Below, in pieces: positions 7,714 through 16,666 of a DNA stretch of 50,597 bases. Source of the stretch: Alphaproteobacteria bacterium UBA1908 (GTDB lineage: Bacteria > Pseudomonadota > Alphaproteobacteria > Caedimonadales > UBA1908); the NCBI GenBank assembly GCA_002337525.1, contig DDGG01000022.1, positions 1 through 50,597 of the forward strand, read 5' to 3'. Numbering within the stretch: the stretch's first letter is position 1; every line of letters begins with the position of its first letter. The notes beneath the pieces were generated by a model, which ran no database searches, was not told the DNA's origin, and was given only the letters and a program-made list of their open reading frames with translations. A program made the translations under genes and the position numbers.

Positions 7714-8167
7714 CTAAAGCATGTCTTTTGCAAAGCAGGTTTGGCCCAGGGTTTTCCAGGATTTTTTCAACTCCGGGGTATGTTGAAGTTTTTCTGCCGC
7801 GTCAACAAGAATGCCTAAGAGTATTTCTGTTGCCTCTCGTTTTTCAAGATCCAGCTGTAAATCTTACCCGGGTTCGATTTCCTGGGTATTGAGCTGTTGC
7901 CTTAGGCGCTGAAGAAGCCTGTTTTGAACGAGATTTTTGAGGTCGTATCGTGCGGCAAAATTTCTTACCGGCTTTTTGCCGGACCTCTTTTTCTTGAGGG
8001 TCCCTGGACTCAAGTGCTGCCAGGAGGGCTCCAATAATCGTATAGGTGTCACACTCTTTGAGGTCTATTTTGCCAAGAATCCCGGAGATTTCTTCTGCTC
8101 TTTTTTCTTTGAGCGCGTGCATTTTCTGTTCAATTTGTTTTTGCTTGAAAGCGATTTTTTCAATAAT
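7714..8167 (-). pseudogene. traD: TraD-like conjugal transfer protein, broken
   Basis: The minus strand encodes in pieces a small protein with the TraD layout: KQKQIEQKMHALKEKRAEEI, then a helix rich segment ending IIGALLAALES, then (in another frame) VRNFAARYDLKNLVQNRLLQ. A TAA at 7864-7866 interrupts the second piece, after which the same frame continues with LEKREATEILLGILVDAAEK to a TAG at 7714-7716. The frame change lies around 7975, near a short A tract. No usable start codon is visible; the open frame begins after a TAA at 8168-8170. Small TraD proteins of the Ti/RAGE type are encoded divergently from traA with oriT between them, which is the arrangement here. The name depends mainly on context and the GALLAA motif. 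Confidence 0.5.
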
Positions 8168-8195
8168 TTACTATCGTAAATTGAGCCGTGCTTGG
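8165..8195 (+). other. Candidate oriT (MOBQ type)
   Basis: A perfect 7-bp inverted repeat (AATTTAC at 8165-8171, GTAAATT at 8176-8182, 4-base loop) is followed directly by GAGCCGTGCTTGG. The TAAATTG-GCC layout resembles the nick region of Ti-type and R1162-type origins, where an inverted repeat precedes the nick site. It lies between the divergent traD and traA remnants, the expected place. No nick position can be proven from sequence alone. Confidence 0.4.
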
Positions 8196-8404
8196 CCTGC
8201 GGCCGGCAGAGGGTTTTAAAAAGATTTGCAACCCTTTTTGCTTTTTGAGAGAAAAGAAAGGAGAGTTCAATGCTTTATTATTTACAAAAACCTCTTTCTT
8301 TTTTCAGGTTTTCCTCTCTAAATCCTCTTTTTTCTGTTCAAAAACGATTAGAGTTCTTTCCCCTAAAGGAAGGGGTGTCTTTTAGAGCTTTAAGGGGCTT
8401 CTAA

Positions 8405-11400
8405 ATGGCCCTTTATCACTACAGGGAAAGCTCTCTTTCACGTTCCCAAGGACGCAGTGCCTGCGCGGCAGTTGCGTATATTACCAAGGAAGATATTGTT
8501 GATGATCGTACCGGCTTTCTCTTCTTTTATGAGAGTGAAGGTCATGACGTTACGTTTAAAACTCTGGCCCCGGAAGGGGCACCAGAATGGGCCAAAGAAG
8601 TGCAAACCCTGTGGAACCGGGTGGAGGCTTTTGAGGATGAAATTGCTGAAGACCGTTTTAAAGGACATCCTCATGATGAAGATAAAAATGAGCGCTCGTT
8701 ACGAGCACGGGAAGCTTATAAGTCCTCGGCAGTAACGGCTCATCAACTCATTATTGCGCTACCCCTCGAGTTTAGTCGCACTCAAAATGAAGAAGCGGTG
8801 AAGCGATACCTGGAGCAAATTGCCCTCTCTAAAAACATGTGTGCGACTTATGGCATTCATTGAGAATCCCATAATCCTCATGTTCATGTGTTATTGACGA
8901 CAAGATCCCTTGAAGGGGAGACCTTTTCTTCTCTCAAAAACCGTGAGTTTAATTCCCGTTTGGAGCTTAAAAACCGTCGCGCTTTATGGGCCTCGGTCGT
9001 GAACACGCTGGCTCAGGAGAATGGGCTGGATGTTCACATTGATGCCCGTTCTTTTAAGGACCAGGGGATTGAGCTCATTCCGACCCGCCATGAGGGTTGG
9101 TTTGCCCGGAAGGTTCTTAAAAATGAGTCCCGCCTTATTCAGGAAAATGAAGAAATTCGACAGGAGAATACGCGTCTTTTATTTGAAAAGCCGGAAGAAG
9201 TGTTGAAGGTTTTATCCTCCCGAAATCCTGTGGTCACAAAATCCGACATTAATGCCGAGCTTTTCCGTCGTGTGAAGGGAGATGATCAGCTGTGGACTCT
9301 TTTAAAGCAGCGCATGGAGGGATTTTTAAAGGAAGGACCTTCCAAAAACCGGGCTCTTTTTGAAAAGCTGGGTCAAAACGCCGTCCTTAAACCTCTTTTA
9401 AACGAGGAAGATCGTTCCGGTCTTCAGCAAACATCAGAGCAGGCTTTTGCAGAACATCTTTACCGGGTGTTGCCAAGAGGGCTGAAGGAACGCACAAGTG
9501 TTGCTGAAATCAAGCAGGAAATGACGCTTGGGGCCTCACAAACTCTTTTTAAGGAAAAGAAGTCCGATGTTTTAAAGATTTTAACACCTGCGAATGCTTC
9601 TCCGGTCACGCCGCAAGAACGTTTGTCATTGATCACCTCCTTTACGGATTCTCTTGTTGCCAGTGGGTCTTTTGAGCGGGTGGGACAAACTCTTCAGGGA
9701 GAGGAAGTTTATACAACAGAGCGTTTACGAGAGCTGGAAAAACGCTCGACGCAGGCGATTGAGTCTTTGCGTGACCGACGGGGCTTTCAGGTCAGGGAGA
9801 TTCTTCGGGAGGAGGCCCGTCTTTATCTTGAAACCCGAAAGGGGTATGCATTCAGCGAGGAACAAAATGCGGCCCTTCAAGCCCTGACAGGAGAGGCGGG
9901 TCTTGTCCTTCTACAAGGCCGCGCGGGAACCGGGAAAACCTCTGTTCTTTCGGGCGTTAGGGGAGCTTATGAAGGGGCCGGGTACCGGGTGCTGGGAAGC
10001 AGTTTCCAGGGCCGTACAACGGAGTTTCTGGAAGCCGATACGGGGATATCCTCTGCGACACTGGATCTTTATCTCAAGCGCTGGCAAAAGCTTGACGAGA
10101 TCTGGGAAAAACTGGCACGTCACAAGGAAGCTGTGAAAGCTCAAAAGGGTTTTGGGAGAAAACAACCCCGGAAAGCTTCCGGGGATCTATTGTCTCCCGA
10201 ACGATATGACGCTCTTCAAACAACGGCCTCATTTTTAACGTCCTATGATCTCACGGATAAAGACGTGATGGTGATTGACGAGGTTTTTATGTCACCGAGC
10301 TCTGCTTTACGCTCTGTTCTGGAACGGGCAGAACAGGCGGGTGCTAAAGTCATTCTGGTGGGAGATTCGCGTCAAATCCTGACGTTTACGAGCGGAGATC
10401 TGGGCCGCAAGGTTATGGAAAGAGTGTCGTCGGTATCCCTGGAGAATATCCGGCGTCAAAAGGTCGACTGGCAACGAGAGGCGAGTCTTTGTCTGGCGCG
10501 TCATGATCTCTGGGAAGGCTTTCAAAAGTATGAAGAAAGAGGCGATATCCAGATAAGCCCTGATCAGGCCTCGACAGTGGCGGCCCTGGTGGCCTCCTGG
10601 CGCGAGTATGTCGGGGATGATTCAGGGAAACTTGATCCGGATAAAGTCAGGAAGACCGGGATTTTTGCGTATCGTCATACCAGTGTCGACCAGATTGAAA
10701 CCGGGATTATCAAAACCTTGCGACAGGACGGCTCTCTTGGACCCGGACATGTAGTTTCTCAAAGATTTACGCCTCTTGAAGAAGAGGTTACGGCTTCCTA
10801 TAAAGCTCTGGAGAAGAAGGTTACCTCTGTTTTAAGTCCGTTAAAGGCTGCGCCCCTGATGAAGGAGATCCGGGAAAACCGTCTTACCTTTAAAGACCTG
10901 GAGGCCCGGCTTCCCGACTTTATTTCTTTGGAGCAGCGAGACAATTTCAAGGCGTTGCTTGGGAGCTTGAAACAGTCTCAGTCCGCCTCTTTTGCGGAAG
11001 CGGCCGAGCAGACGTTTTATGAAGGTCAGCAGATTCGTTTTACGAGTAATAGTTATGACGGTACTGTGTTTCGAACAATTCCTTCCTGGGAGCAGGAAAA
11101 TCCTTCTGAAGAAGCTGTCAGGGTTCAGGATCTTTATGAACGTGCCACGCGGATTCAAGGAGCTTTGAACTCCTGTTCTCCTTCTGAACGTGCCCGTCTT
11201 GTTAGAAGAGCGTTGAGAGAGGGAGAGGTGAAACCTCTTCAAAAAGCCCTGATGACCCGGAAGTCGCCTGTTGCTCGTCAGGCGGCGTGGGAGCTTTCAA
11301 AACTTCTTAAAGCCCCGCAAGAGCTGAGAGAGGCGTGTGTGAAAGAATTGTCCGCCCCGATAGGGGTTCGTAACGGAAGTCAGGGAACCTTTTTAGGGAT

Positions 11401-11752
11401 GGTGGAGACCCCTGAAGGTCAGGAAGTGCGGGTTCGTCTTGGGGAGGGGCGAGTAGTTGGTTTTGTGCCGGAAAAAGTCAGTCCTTTAAGTTTTAAGAAG
11501 GGGATTTTAGAGAGCGGTTATGTCATGACCTATAATAAGGCACAGGCCCTGACGTTACAGCAGAGTTTTCTTTTCTTTGAAAAACAGCTACTCCCCTATT
11601 TTTATCAAGGTAATCAAATTTCATGGGTTCTGGTATATAGGAATGCCTCGTTTCGTCTGGTGTTGGTTTTTGTTGAAAAGTCCCTCCAGATTCTTCATCT
11701 TTTAAAGAAGAAGCATTGCCTTCTGTCAGTACTAAAAGTCCAATCAGGTTAG
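8405..11752 (+). pseudogene. traA: TraA-type MOBQ relaxase-helicase, interrupted and truncated
   Basis: The N-terminal part (8405-8863) is a MobA/MobL relaxase domain: MALYHYRESSLSRSQGRSAC, with Tyr residues near 24, and it stops at a TGA (8861-8863) directly before ESHNPHVHVLLTTRS. The frame then continues unbroken through the three-His metal motif (HNPHVHV) to 11752. The second part has a superfamily I helicase domain with Walker A GRAGTGKTSV, Walker B VMVIDEV and LVGDSRQIL, and ends with the motif VI-like MTYNKAQALTL near 11550. The normal codon at the TGA is probably Trp (TGG). Beyond about 11575 the sequence no longer looks like TraA, so the C-terminal region is missing. The relaxase would nick oriT and the helicase unwind the strand during conjugation. 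GC is visibly higher than in neighbouring genes, a sign of transfer. Confidence 0.85.
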
Positions 11753-11774
11753 AAAGATAAACCAGTTCCTTCAT
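11523..11774 (-). CDS. Possible small exported protein, doubtful
   Basis: The minus strand from an ATG at 11772-11774 reads MKELVYLSNLIGLLVLTEGN, signal-peptide-like, then a charged mature part. Its last third lies opposite the conserved helicase motif of traA, so that portion is likely a shadow. No good ribosome site precedes it. It may be the start of a gene whose end was lost when traA was truncated, since the join between the two lies near 11575. It could equally be a chance frame. Confidence 0.25.
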   Translation of the reverse strand: MKELVYLSNLIGLLVLTEGNASSLKDEESGGTFQQKPTPDETRHSYIPEPMKFDYLDKNRGVAVFQRKENSAVTSGPVPYYRS

Positions 11775-11828
11775 AGCCGCATTCACTCTTTTTTAAACTG
11801 TTATATAATTAAAGGTATCAATAATTAC

Positions 11829-11975
11829 TTATATGTCAAAAACAATTTGATGTAAAACATTCATCTCAAGAGGAATAAAAGGATTTGATATATAAAGTCT
11901 TCCTGCATTATGAACCCCTGTAATCTTCCCAGTTAAGGCATCTCATAGAAAACAATCACTACTACCAGGCAAAAT
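11829..11975 (-). pseudogene. Trypsin-like serine protease remnant
   Basis: The minus strand reads ILPGSSDCFL, TGA, then DALTGKITGVHNAG and RLYISNPFIPLE to a TAA at 11829-11831. This looks like the catalytic-serine end of a V8/trypsin-like peptidase (PGSSGSPVFD..TGKVIGVHNAG), with the active-site GSSGSP degraded to GSSDCF and a stop codon inserted. No N-terminal half was found; the 11962-12498 gene occupies the place where it would be. Confidence 0.4.
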
Positions 11976-12498
11976 TCAGGAAGGTGTTTCTCAAACATTT
12001 GGTTTTGAGTTCTTTTGGGGCCTCTCCCCTGGCAAGTTTTTCTAGTATTGCAATTGTACGGCTTGTTAGAATATCCTGGTCCACATTTTTATGGCAGATT
12101 AGGATGCCAATTGTATGGTCATCAGCATCAATGATAGTATCTTTTTGCGTTATATAAATAATGGGAATGCGTTTATTATTAACAGAAATCATAGCTTCTG
12201 CTGCATATTGCCCTATGGCTATGATAGTGTCAGGAGAATCCTTTAAGGCATTTTCCGCAAGTTCTTTTGCCTCGGCTGCACTTTGTGCGATATCATTATG
12301 AGTATAGCTGTAGTAGAATTTTTTATCTGCCAGGACTTTCATGTCTTTAAAAGCCATATGGTTAATCTTATATCTAAGAGGTTGGCCTGTTTGAATAATA
12401 CTCACAGAAAATTCAGACTGGTTTCTATTTCCAAAAAACAAAAAAGCGATGCCTGAAATTACTAAAACCACCACCACTTTAAGAATCTGTCCAAGCAT
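11962..12498 (-). CDS. Half-length ABC_sub_bind-type binding protein
   Basis: The 178-residue protein begins MLGQILKVVVVLVISGIAFL, an uncleaved signal anchor or signal peptide, and continues with a periplasmic-binding-protein half: LAENALKDSPDTIIAIGQYA, AEAMISV and RIPIIYITQKD correspond to the first Rossmann-like domain of the ABC_sub_bind/TrpX family. A full-length relative is encoded at 42037-43011 (324 residues). The second domain and hinge are mostly missing, so ligand binding is doubtful. The ATG at 12496-12498 has GAGGAAAG seven bases upstream; a longer frame to 12585 has no such site. No permease or ATPase gene is nearby. Confidence 0.6.
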   Translation of the reverse strand: MLGQILKVVVVLVISGIAFLFFGNRNQSEFSVSIIQTGQPLRYKINHMAFKDMKVLADKKFYYSYTHNDIAQSAAEAKELAENALKDSPDTIIAIGQYAAEAMISVNNKRIPIIYITQKDTIIDADDHTIGILICHKNVDQDILTSRTIAILEKLARGEAPKELKTKCLRNTFLNFAW

Positions 12499-12816
12499 AT
12501 TTAATCTTTCCTCATAAATATCTGGTGGAGAGTGTCGCACAAATATGAAGATTTCTATAGAGTGCATAAAGATTAGGATGTGCAAACTTACGTTTTCACG
12601 ATTTTTAAATTTTAATTTTGTCTCTTGTCACCTGACTCTTCTGTGTTTGATATTGTATTAGAAATATCAAAGACCGTGAACAACGATTTCATGAAAAACT
12701 TAACGGTTTGCCCTTGTGGAATTTCTGATAATAAATGTCCCAAAGTAACTTGGGCAATAAGCACTGGGGGGTGGGGGTATTAAGGTAGCAGGCTTCTCAG
12801 AGTAAGAAGACGGAGT
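12499..12816. other. Intergenic, no gene supported
   Basis: I see no convincing gene. CCCAA at 12740-12744 and TTGGG form a small inverted repeat, and a 30-codon frame at 12691-12783 is discussed under rejected items. A G-rich run lies at about 12764-12778. Confidence 0.5.
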
Positions 12817-14112
12817 TTATTCCTCTGAGGGCTGGAATTCTACTTTCAGTAAGCATCCTATTAAGGCTAGATTGATCAGCAGTGTAGAGACCCACCAGTT
12901 CTGCCAAACGCCGTAAGCGACAAATCCGATGAGAAGGCTGCTGGCATAAGTTGCTGCAGAAAGAGACTTTGCAAAACGAGATACAGGCAAATAAGCAAGT
13001 AAAGCAGGAAAAAGGGCAAGAAGAATACCGGCCAGTATACTGCCAATAACGCCAAGTTCCAGCCATAACTGTAGAGCCATATTATGGGGGTGAAGAGGGA
13101 GGGATTCATTAGCACAGTTATCAGAATCCCCCTTTAGTCCCTCATCAAGGCAGAATTTTTCAGAATGCCAGAGCATACTTTGTTTGAACCCTTTATCTCG
13201 TGAGGCATCAAGACCCCACCCTTTTAAGGGGCGTTCAAAAGAGCGATGAGCTACGTAGCGCCATATCCAGAGACGGTGACTATAACTTGCCTTGGCTTTT
13301 TCAGGTAAAGCTTCTTCAATTTTAAGGGGATCCAGAAAAGTGATCACAAGATGCGGGCTTGCGGTCATTGTTAAAAAAACAAGGGCAGCCCCTGCCAGGA
13401 GAGCGGGTCTTCGAAAAAGATAAACGCCTGCAAAGGTAAAAGCCCCAACCCCGATAGACACAATTGCAGCGTGACAGTCAAGTTGCGCAAGAAGAAGAGG
13501 GATACTAGTCAAAAGCAGAATAGCAAAAATTCTTTTGAAACGATAAACAAGACCAGATACAGGCCAGAGCATAATGGCCAGAAAAGTTGCTCCCTGATTA
13601 TAGGGAATAAGATTATTGTACTTACCAATAACACTTATAGTTCCTGTTTTTAGAGCATATCGGAGGCTTCCTTTGAAAATAATATCAAGGAGCAGGAAAA
13701 TGAGCGCCACAACAAGTCCCCAAAGCAGAGGGGGTAGAAAAGACCAGAGCGTTTTTATTTCAAATGATTGCAGTAAGGAAAATAAAAAAGTTCCCGCAAC
13801 AGCAAGAGTTATAAGGCTTGTGAAAAGTTTAAGAGATCCCCAAAAAGAAGGCGCCCAAAAAGTTGAGATCCCCATCCATAAAAAAAGAATCACAATGGCA
13901 GCCAGGAGAAGAGGAGCTGGAAGGCTTAGTTTTTGATGGTCACGAAAGAAGATGCAAAGACCAACGGCAATAAAAGCTGTTGAGCATAGCCAGAGAGGAA
14001 GACCATAAGGAATAGCAGTTCCAACAACTGGTAATAAGAAGAACATACCCTTCAGAAAAAGGTGAATCGGAGAAGGTAACGTCATTAGAGGGATGTTCCT
14101 GTTAGATAACAT
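12817..14112 (-). CDS. O-antigen ligase / polymerase family membrane protein
   Basis: The 431-residue protein has about ten to twelve hydrophobic segments and the Wzy_C (O-antigen ligase) signature: a long periplasmic loop (SHRLWIWRYVAHRSFERPLK and GWGLDASRD) followed by LPLHPHNMALQLWLELGVIG, in which the HxHN-type motif is typical of WaaL ligases and related polymerases. WaaL joins undecaprenyl-linked O-antigen to lipid A-core at the periplasmic side of the inner membrane. Which of the two roles applies cannot be told. I chose the ATG at 14110-14112 with TTGGAA upstream; it overlaps the end of the EVE gene by 28 bases, so the two are probably co-transcribed. Confidence 0.82.
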   Translation of the reverse strand: MLSNRNIPLMTLPSPIHLFLKGMFFLLPVVGTAIPYGLPLWLCSTAFIAVGLCIFFRDHQKLSLPAPLLLAAIVILFLWMGISTFWAPSFWGSLKLFTSLITLAVAGTFLFSLLQSFEIKTLWSFLPPLLWGLVVALIFLLLDIIFKGSLRYALKTGTISVIGKYNNLIPYNQGATFLAIMLWPVSGLVYRFKRIFAILLLTSIPLLLAQLDCHAAIVSIGVGAFTFAGVYLFRRPALLAGAALVFLTMTASPHLVITFLDPLKIEEALPEKAKASYSHRLWIWRYVAHRSFERPLKGWGLDASRDKGFKQSMLWHSEKFCLDEGLKGDSDNCANESLPLHPHNMALQLWLELGVIGSILAGILLALFPALLAYLPVSRFAKSLSAATYASSLLIGFVAYGVWQNWWVSTLLINLALIGCLLKVEFQPSEE

Positions 14113-14498
14113 AAAAGATTCCAATGATCTTTGGAAACGGGTAAAACGGAGAGACGTGATTGTTTAATAAGGGCAAGATCAGAAAAGCGCGGATCAGTCT
14201 TGATTTCAGCAAGACTGATGGGGGTTGTAACCGGTTTAACTGCCTCGACATCAACCATCCCGAAACGACCAGAGGCGTCTGTGTGATCTGGATAATATTC
14301 CTTGATGATTCGGACAATACCCATAATTCTTTTTTCTGAGACAGAATGATAGAAGAAGCCAAGATCACCAATTTTCATTGCTTTCATATTATTGGCTGCT
14401 TGATAGTTGCGAACACCATCCCAGGCGGTTGTCTGTTCACTGACTTGCTTGTCCCAGGACCAGCAAGAGGGTTCTGATTTAAAAAGCCAATATGCCAT
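14085..14498 (-). CDS. EVE-domain protein
   Basis: The 137-residue protein starts MAYWLFKSEPSCWSWD, the typical start of EVE (PUA-like) proteins related to thymocyte nuclear protein 1. It continues with TTAWDGVRNYQAANNMKAMK and FFYHS, conserved family elements that form the pocket for modified bases. EVE proteins bind modified nucleotides in DNA or RNA; the biological role in bacteria is uncertain. Full-length members are about 135-150 residues, so this is intact. It lies between gpsA (15 bases upstream) and the O-antigen ligase on the same strand. Confidence 0.9.
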   Translation of the reverse strand: MAYWLFKSEPSCWSWDKQVSEQTTAWDGVRNYQAANNMKAMKIGDLGFFYHSVSEKRIMGIVRIIKEYYPDHTDASGRFGMVDVEAVKPVTTPISLAEIKTDPRFSDLALIKQSRLSVLPVSKDHWNLLCYLTGTSL

Positions 14499-14513
14499 AA
14501 GACCTCACTTTTT

Positions 14514-15485
14514 CTATTCACTCTTCATGGGGCGTGATAAAAGCTGTTTAACTTCGTCTTCAATATTGGCACCTTCATGTAAAATGCGATGAACACAGGT
14601 GCAGATAGGAAGGTCGACGTCAAGTTCTTCTGCCAGTGTGATAACAGCTTGTGATGTATAGGCTCCTTCAGTTAACAAAGTTTTATCTTCCAGAGTCGTG
14701 CCTTGACCAACTTTAAGCCCAAGGGTCATATTACGGGATGAATCAGAGGTACAGCACAAAACAAGGTCTCCAAGACCCGAGAGCCCCAGAAATGTTTCCT
14801 GTTGTGCCCCCATTGCGTCACCGAGGCGGACCATTTCAGCAACGCCTCTCGTTACAAGACCGGCACGGGCACTTTCACCATATCCCCTGGCTGTAGCAAT
14901 ACCGGCAGCAATCGCAATGACATTCTTGAGAGCCCCTGTTAGTTCAACACCAACCAGATCATTTGTAGGATAAAGTCGGAAGTGGGGGCTACCCAGAGAG
15001 CTTGCAAGCCAACGAGCTGTTGATAACTCTGTATTGGCTAAAGAAGCGGCACACGGCTTATCAGCTGCGACATCTTTGGCAAACGTAGGCCCTGAAAGAA
15101 CAGAGATAGAATGGCCTTCAAGAGTTTCTTCTACAATCTCACTCATAAGAAGGCCTGAGTTTAGCTCTATTCCCTTCGAGCATAAGACGATATACTTATC
15201 ACCTTCCAGAAAAGAAGCCAGTTTTTCAGTGACTTCACGCATAACCTGAGCCGGTACGGCCATTAAAATAATATCTGCACGTCCTGCTTCCTGGAGGCTG
15301 TGTGCAATATCGATTTCTTTGGGGATTTTAATGCCGGGAAGTCGGAAACACTCCCGATCTTTTTGAAGGTCCGAGGCTTCCTGTGCATCTTGTGCTACCA
15401 GCGTAACTTTTGGTCCTGCTTTGTTTATAGCAAGAGCCAGGGCTGTTCCCCAAGCGCCTGCACCGACAATACTGACAGATGTCAT
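14514..15485 (-). CDS. gpsA: Glycerol-3-phosphate dehydrogenase [NAD(P)+]
   Basis: The enzyme reduces dihydroxyacetone phosphate to sn-glycerol 3-phosphate for phospholipid synthesis. The 323-residue protein has the N-terminal Rossmann motif VGAGAWGTALA, the LSGPTFAKDVA segment, the catalytic-lysine region ELTGALKNVIAIAAGI, and GLSGLGDLVLCCTSDSSRN, all standard for GpsA. The start is the ATG at 15483-15485, two bases after the tsaD stop; an in-frame start at 15515 would overlap tsaD by 28 bases. Placement directly behind tsaD with tight spacing indicates co-transcription. Confidence 0.95.
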   Translation of the reverse strand: MTSVSIVGAGAWGTALALAINKAGPKVTLVAQDAQEASDLQKDRECFRLPGIKIPKEIDIAHSLQEAGRADIILMAVPAQVMREVTEKLASFLEGDKYIVLCSKGIELNSGLLMSEIVEETLEGHSISVLSGPTFAKDVAADKPCAASLANTELSTARWLASSLGSPHFRLYPTNDLVGVELTGALKNVIAIAAGIATARGYGESARAGLVTRGVAEMVRLGDAMGAQQETFLGLSGLGDLVLCCTSDSSRNMTLGLKVGQGTTLEDKTLLTEGAYTSQAVITLAEELDVDLPICTCVHRILHEGANIEDEVKQLLSRPMKSE

Positions 15486-15487
15486 TG

Positions 15488-16525
15488 TTAACTTTTCAAC
15501 TCCTGTAAAGGCCATCGGGGGCGTGGCATAAAATCGAGGGCATCTGTAAGACCTCTCTTCATTTTTTCAATGCCGGCCCATGCTACCATTGCGGCATTAT
15601 CTGTACACAATTTTACCGGCGGTGCAACTAAAATTGTACTAAATAATTTTGTTACATCATGTAAGCTCGTTCGAATTTCCTGATTGGCGGCAACCCCACC
15701 TGCAAGGACAACACCTTGCAGATGAATATTTTCTTCGGCGCATAACACCAAAGCATTTTCAAGGCGTGACGCCAAAATATCACTTAAGCATTTTTGGAAA
15801 GAGGCGGCAAGATCAGCTTTCTTATCCGGTGTTAGAGGAGAGGCTTCCTCAATTTGTTTTCGCATGGCTGTTTTAAGGCCGGAAAGTGAAAAAGTATATT
15901 TAAGGTCAGGATTTTTTTTTGTCAGGAGAGGACGCGGCAAGGAATAGGCAAGAGGATTCCCCGTTTGAGCCATTTTTTCAATAGCAGGACCACCAGGATA
16001 GGGAAGTTCCAAAAGGCGGGCAGTTTTATCAAAAGCCTCTCCGACAGCATCATCAAGAGTTGACCCTAACAGTTCAAAAGATACAGGAGAGTTAGCGATG
16101 AGAAGCTGGGTATGTCCCCCTGAGACTAGAAGCACCAAGTAAGGGAACTCAATAGAGTCTGTAAGGCGGGGCGTCAAGGCATGAGCGGCAAGATGATTGA
16201 TCGCTAAAAAAGGAAGGTCATGATAAGCGGCAAGGGTCTTGGCAGCCATGACACCAACCATAACGCCTCCAATCAAACCCGGGCCACAAGTAACGGCGAT
16301 ACCGTCTAAATCGGTAAAAGAGAGATCTGCCTGTGACATGGCTTCAGATATGATAGGGTCGAGACAATCGAGATGAGCTCGTGCAGCGACCTCCGGAACA
16401 ACACCGGAAAAAGCCTTATGTTCTCGTATTTGTGAATACAAAACATTTGACAGGATTTTTTTGTCTTCAGAAACAACAGCAGCTGCTGTTTCATCACAAC
16501 TCGTTTCGATACCTAAAATTCTCAT
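15488..16525 (-). CDS. tsaD: tRNA threonylcarbamoyladenosine transferase TsaD
   Basis: With TsaB and TsaE it transfers threonylcarbamoyl to A37 of ANN-decoding tRNAs. The 345-residue protein begins MRILGIETSCDETAAAVV and has the metal-binding HLAAH (His 111 and His 115), PYLVLLVSGGHTQL, the GEAFDKTARLL segment and the C-terminal AGGVAANQEIR and CTDNAAMVAWAG, matching the family throughout. It is the first gene of a minus-strand run tsaD-gpsA-EVE-O-antigen ligase and is divergent from hemC across about 140 bases, an arrangement common in alphaproteobacteria. Confidence 0.97.
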   Translation of the reverse strand: MRILGIETSCDETAAAVVSEDKKILSNVLYSQIREHKAFSGVVPEVAARAHLDCLDPIISEAMSQADLSFTDLDGIAVTCGPGLIGGVMVGVMAAKTLAAYHDLPFLAINHLAAHALTPRLTDSIEFPYLVLLVSGGHTQLLIANSPVSFELLGSTLDDAVGEAFDKTARLLELPYPGGPAIEKMAQTGNPLAYSLPRPLLTKKNPDLKYTFSLSGLKTAMRKQIEEASPLTPDKKADLAASFQKCLSDILASRLENALVLCAEENIHLQGVVLAGGVAANQEIRTSLHDVTKLFSTILVAPPVKLCTDNAAMVAWAGIEKMKRGLTDALDFMPRPRWPLQELKS

Positions 16526-16666
16526 CGTGAGTTTTAACCAAATTTCATATAGAATGCATTATGTTATAGCATTTCTTTTAAAAAAGTGTCTTTATTCATT
16601 AGGGAGCAAACCTATTATAAAGGGACCTTTTAACGCGGTCCTGTCAAGTTATATAGCGAAAGATAT

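Noticed and set aside
8188..8385. 65-codon frame between the oriT candidate and traA
   Set aside because: Phe- and Ser-rich composition and lack of any start signal suggest untranslated leader DNA.
8861..8863. TGA read as tryptophan (genetic code 4)
   Set aside because: Several intact genes in the window, such as hemD and the mitofilin-like gene, end with TGA in overlapping ATGA junctions, so TGA is a normal stop codon here.
12691..12783. A 30-codon frame with several cysteines (MKNLTVCPCGISDNKCPK) in an intergenic region
   Set aside because: There is no ribosome binding site, no promoter and no family resemblance; a chance frame is more likely.
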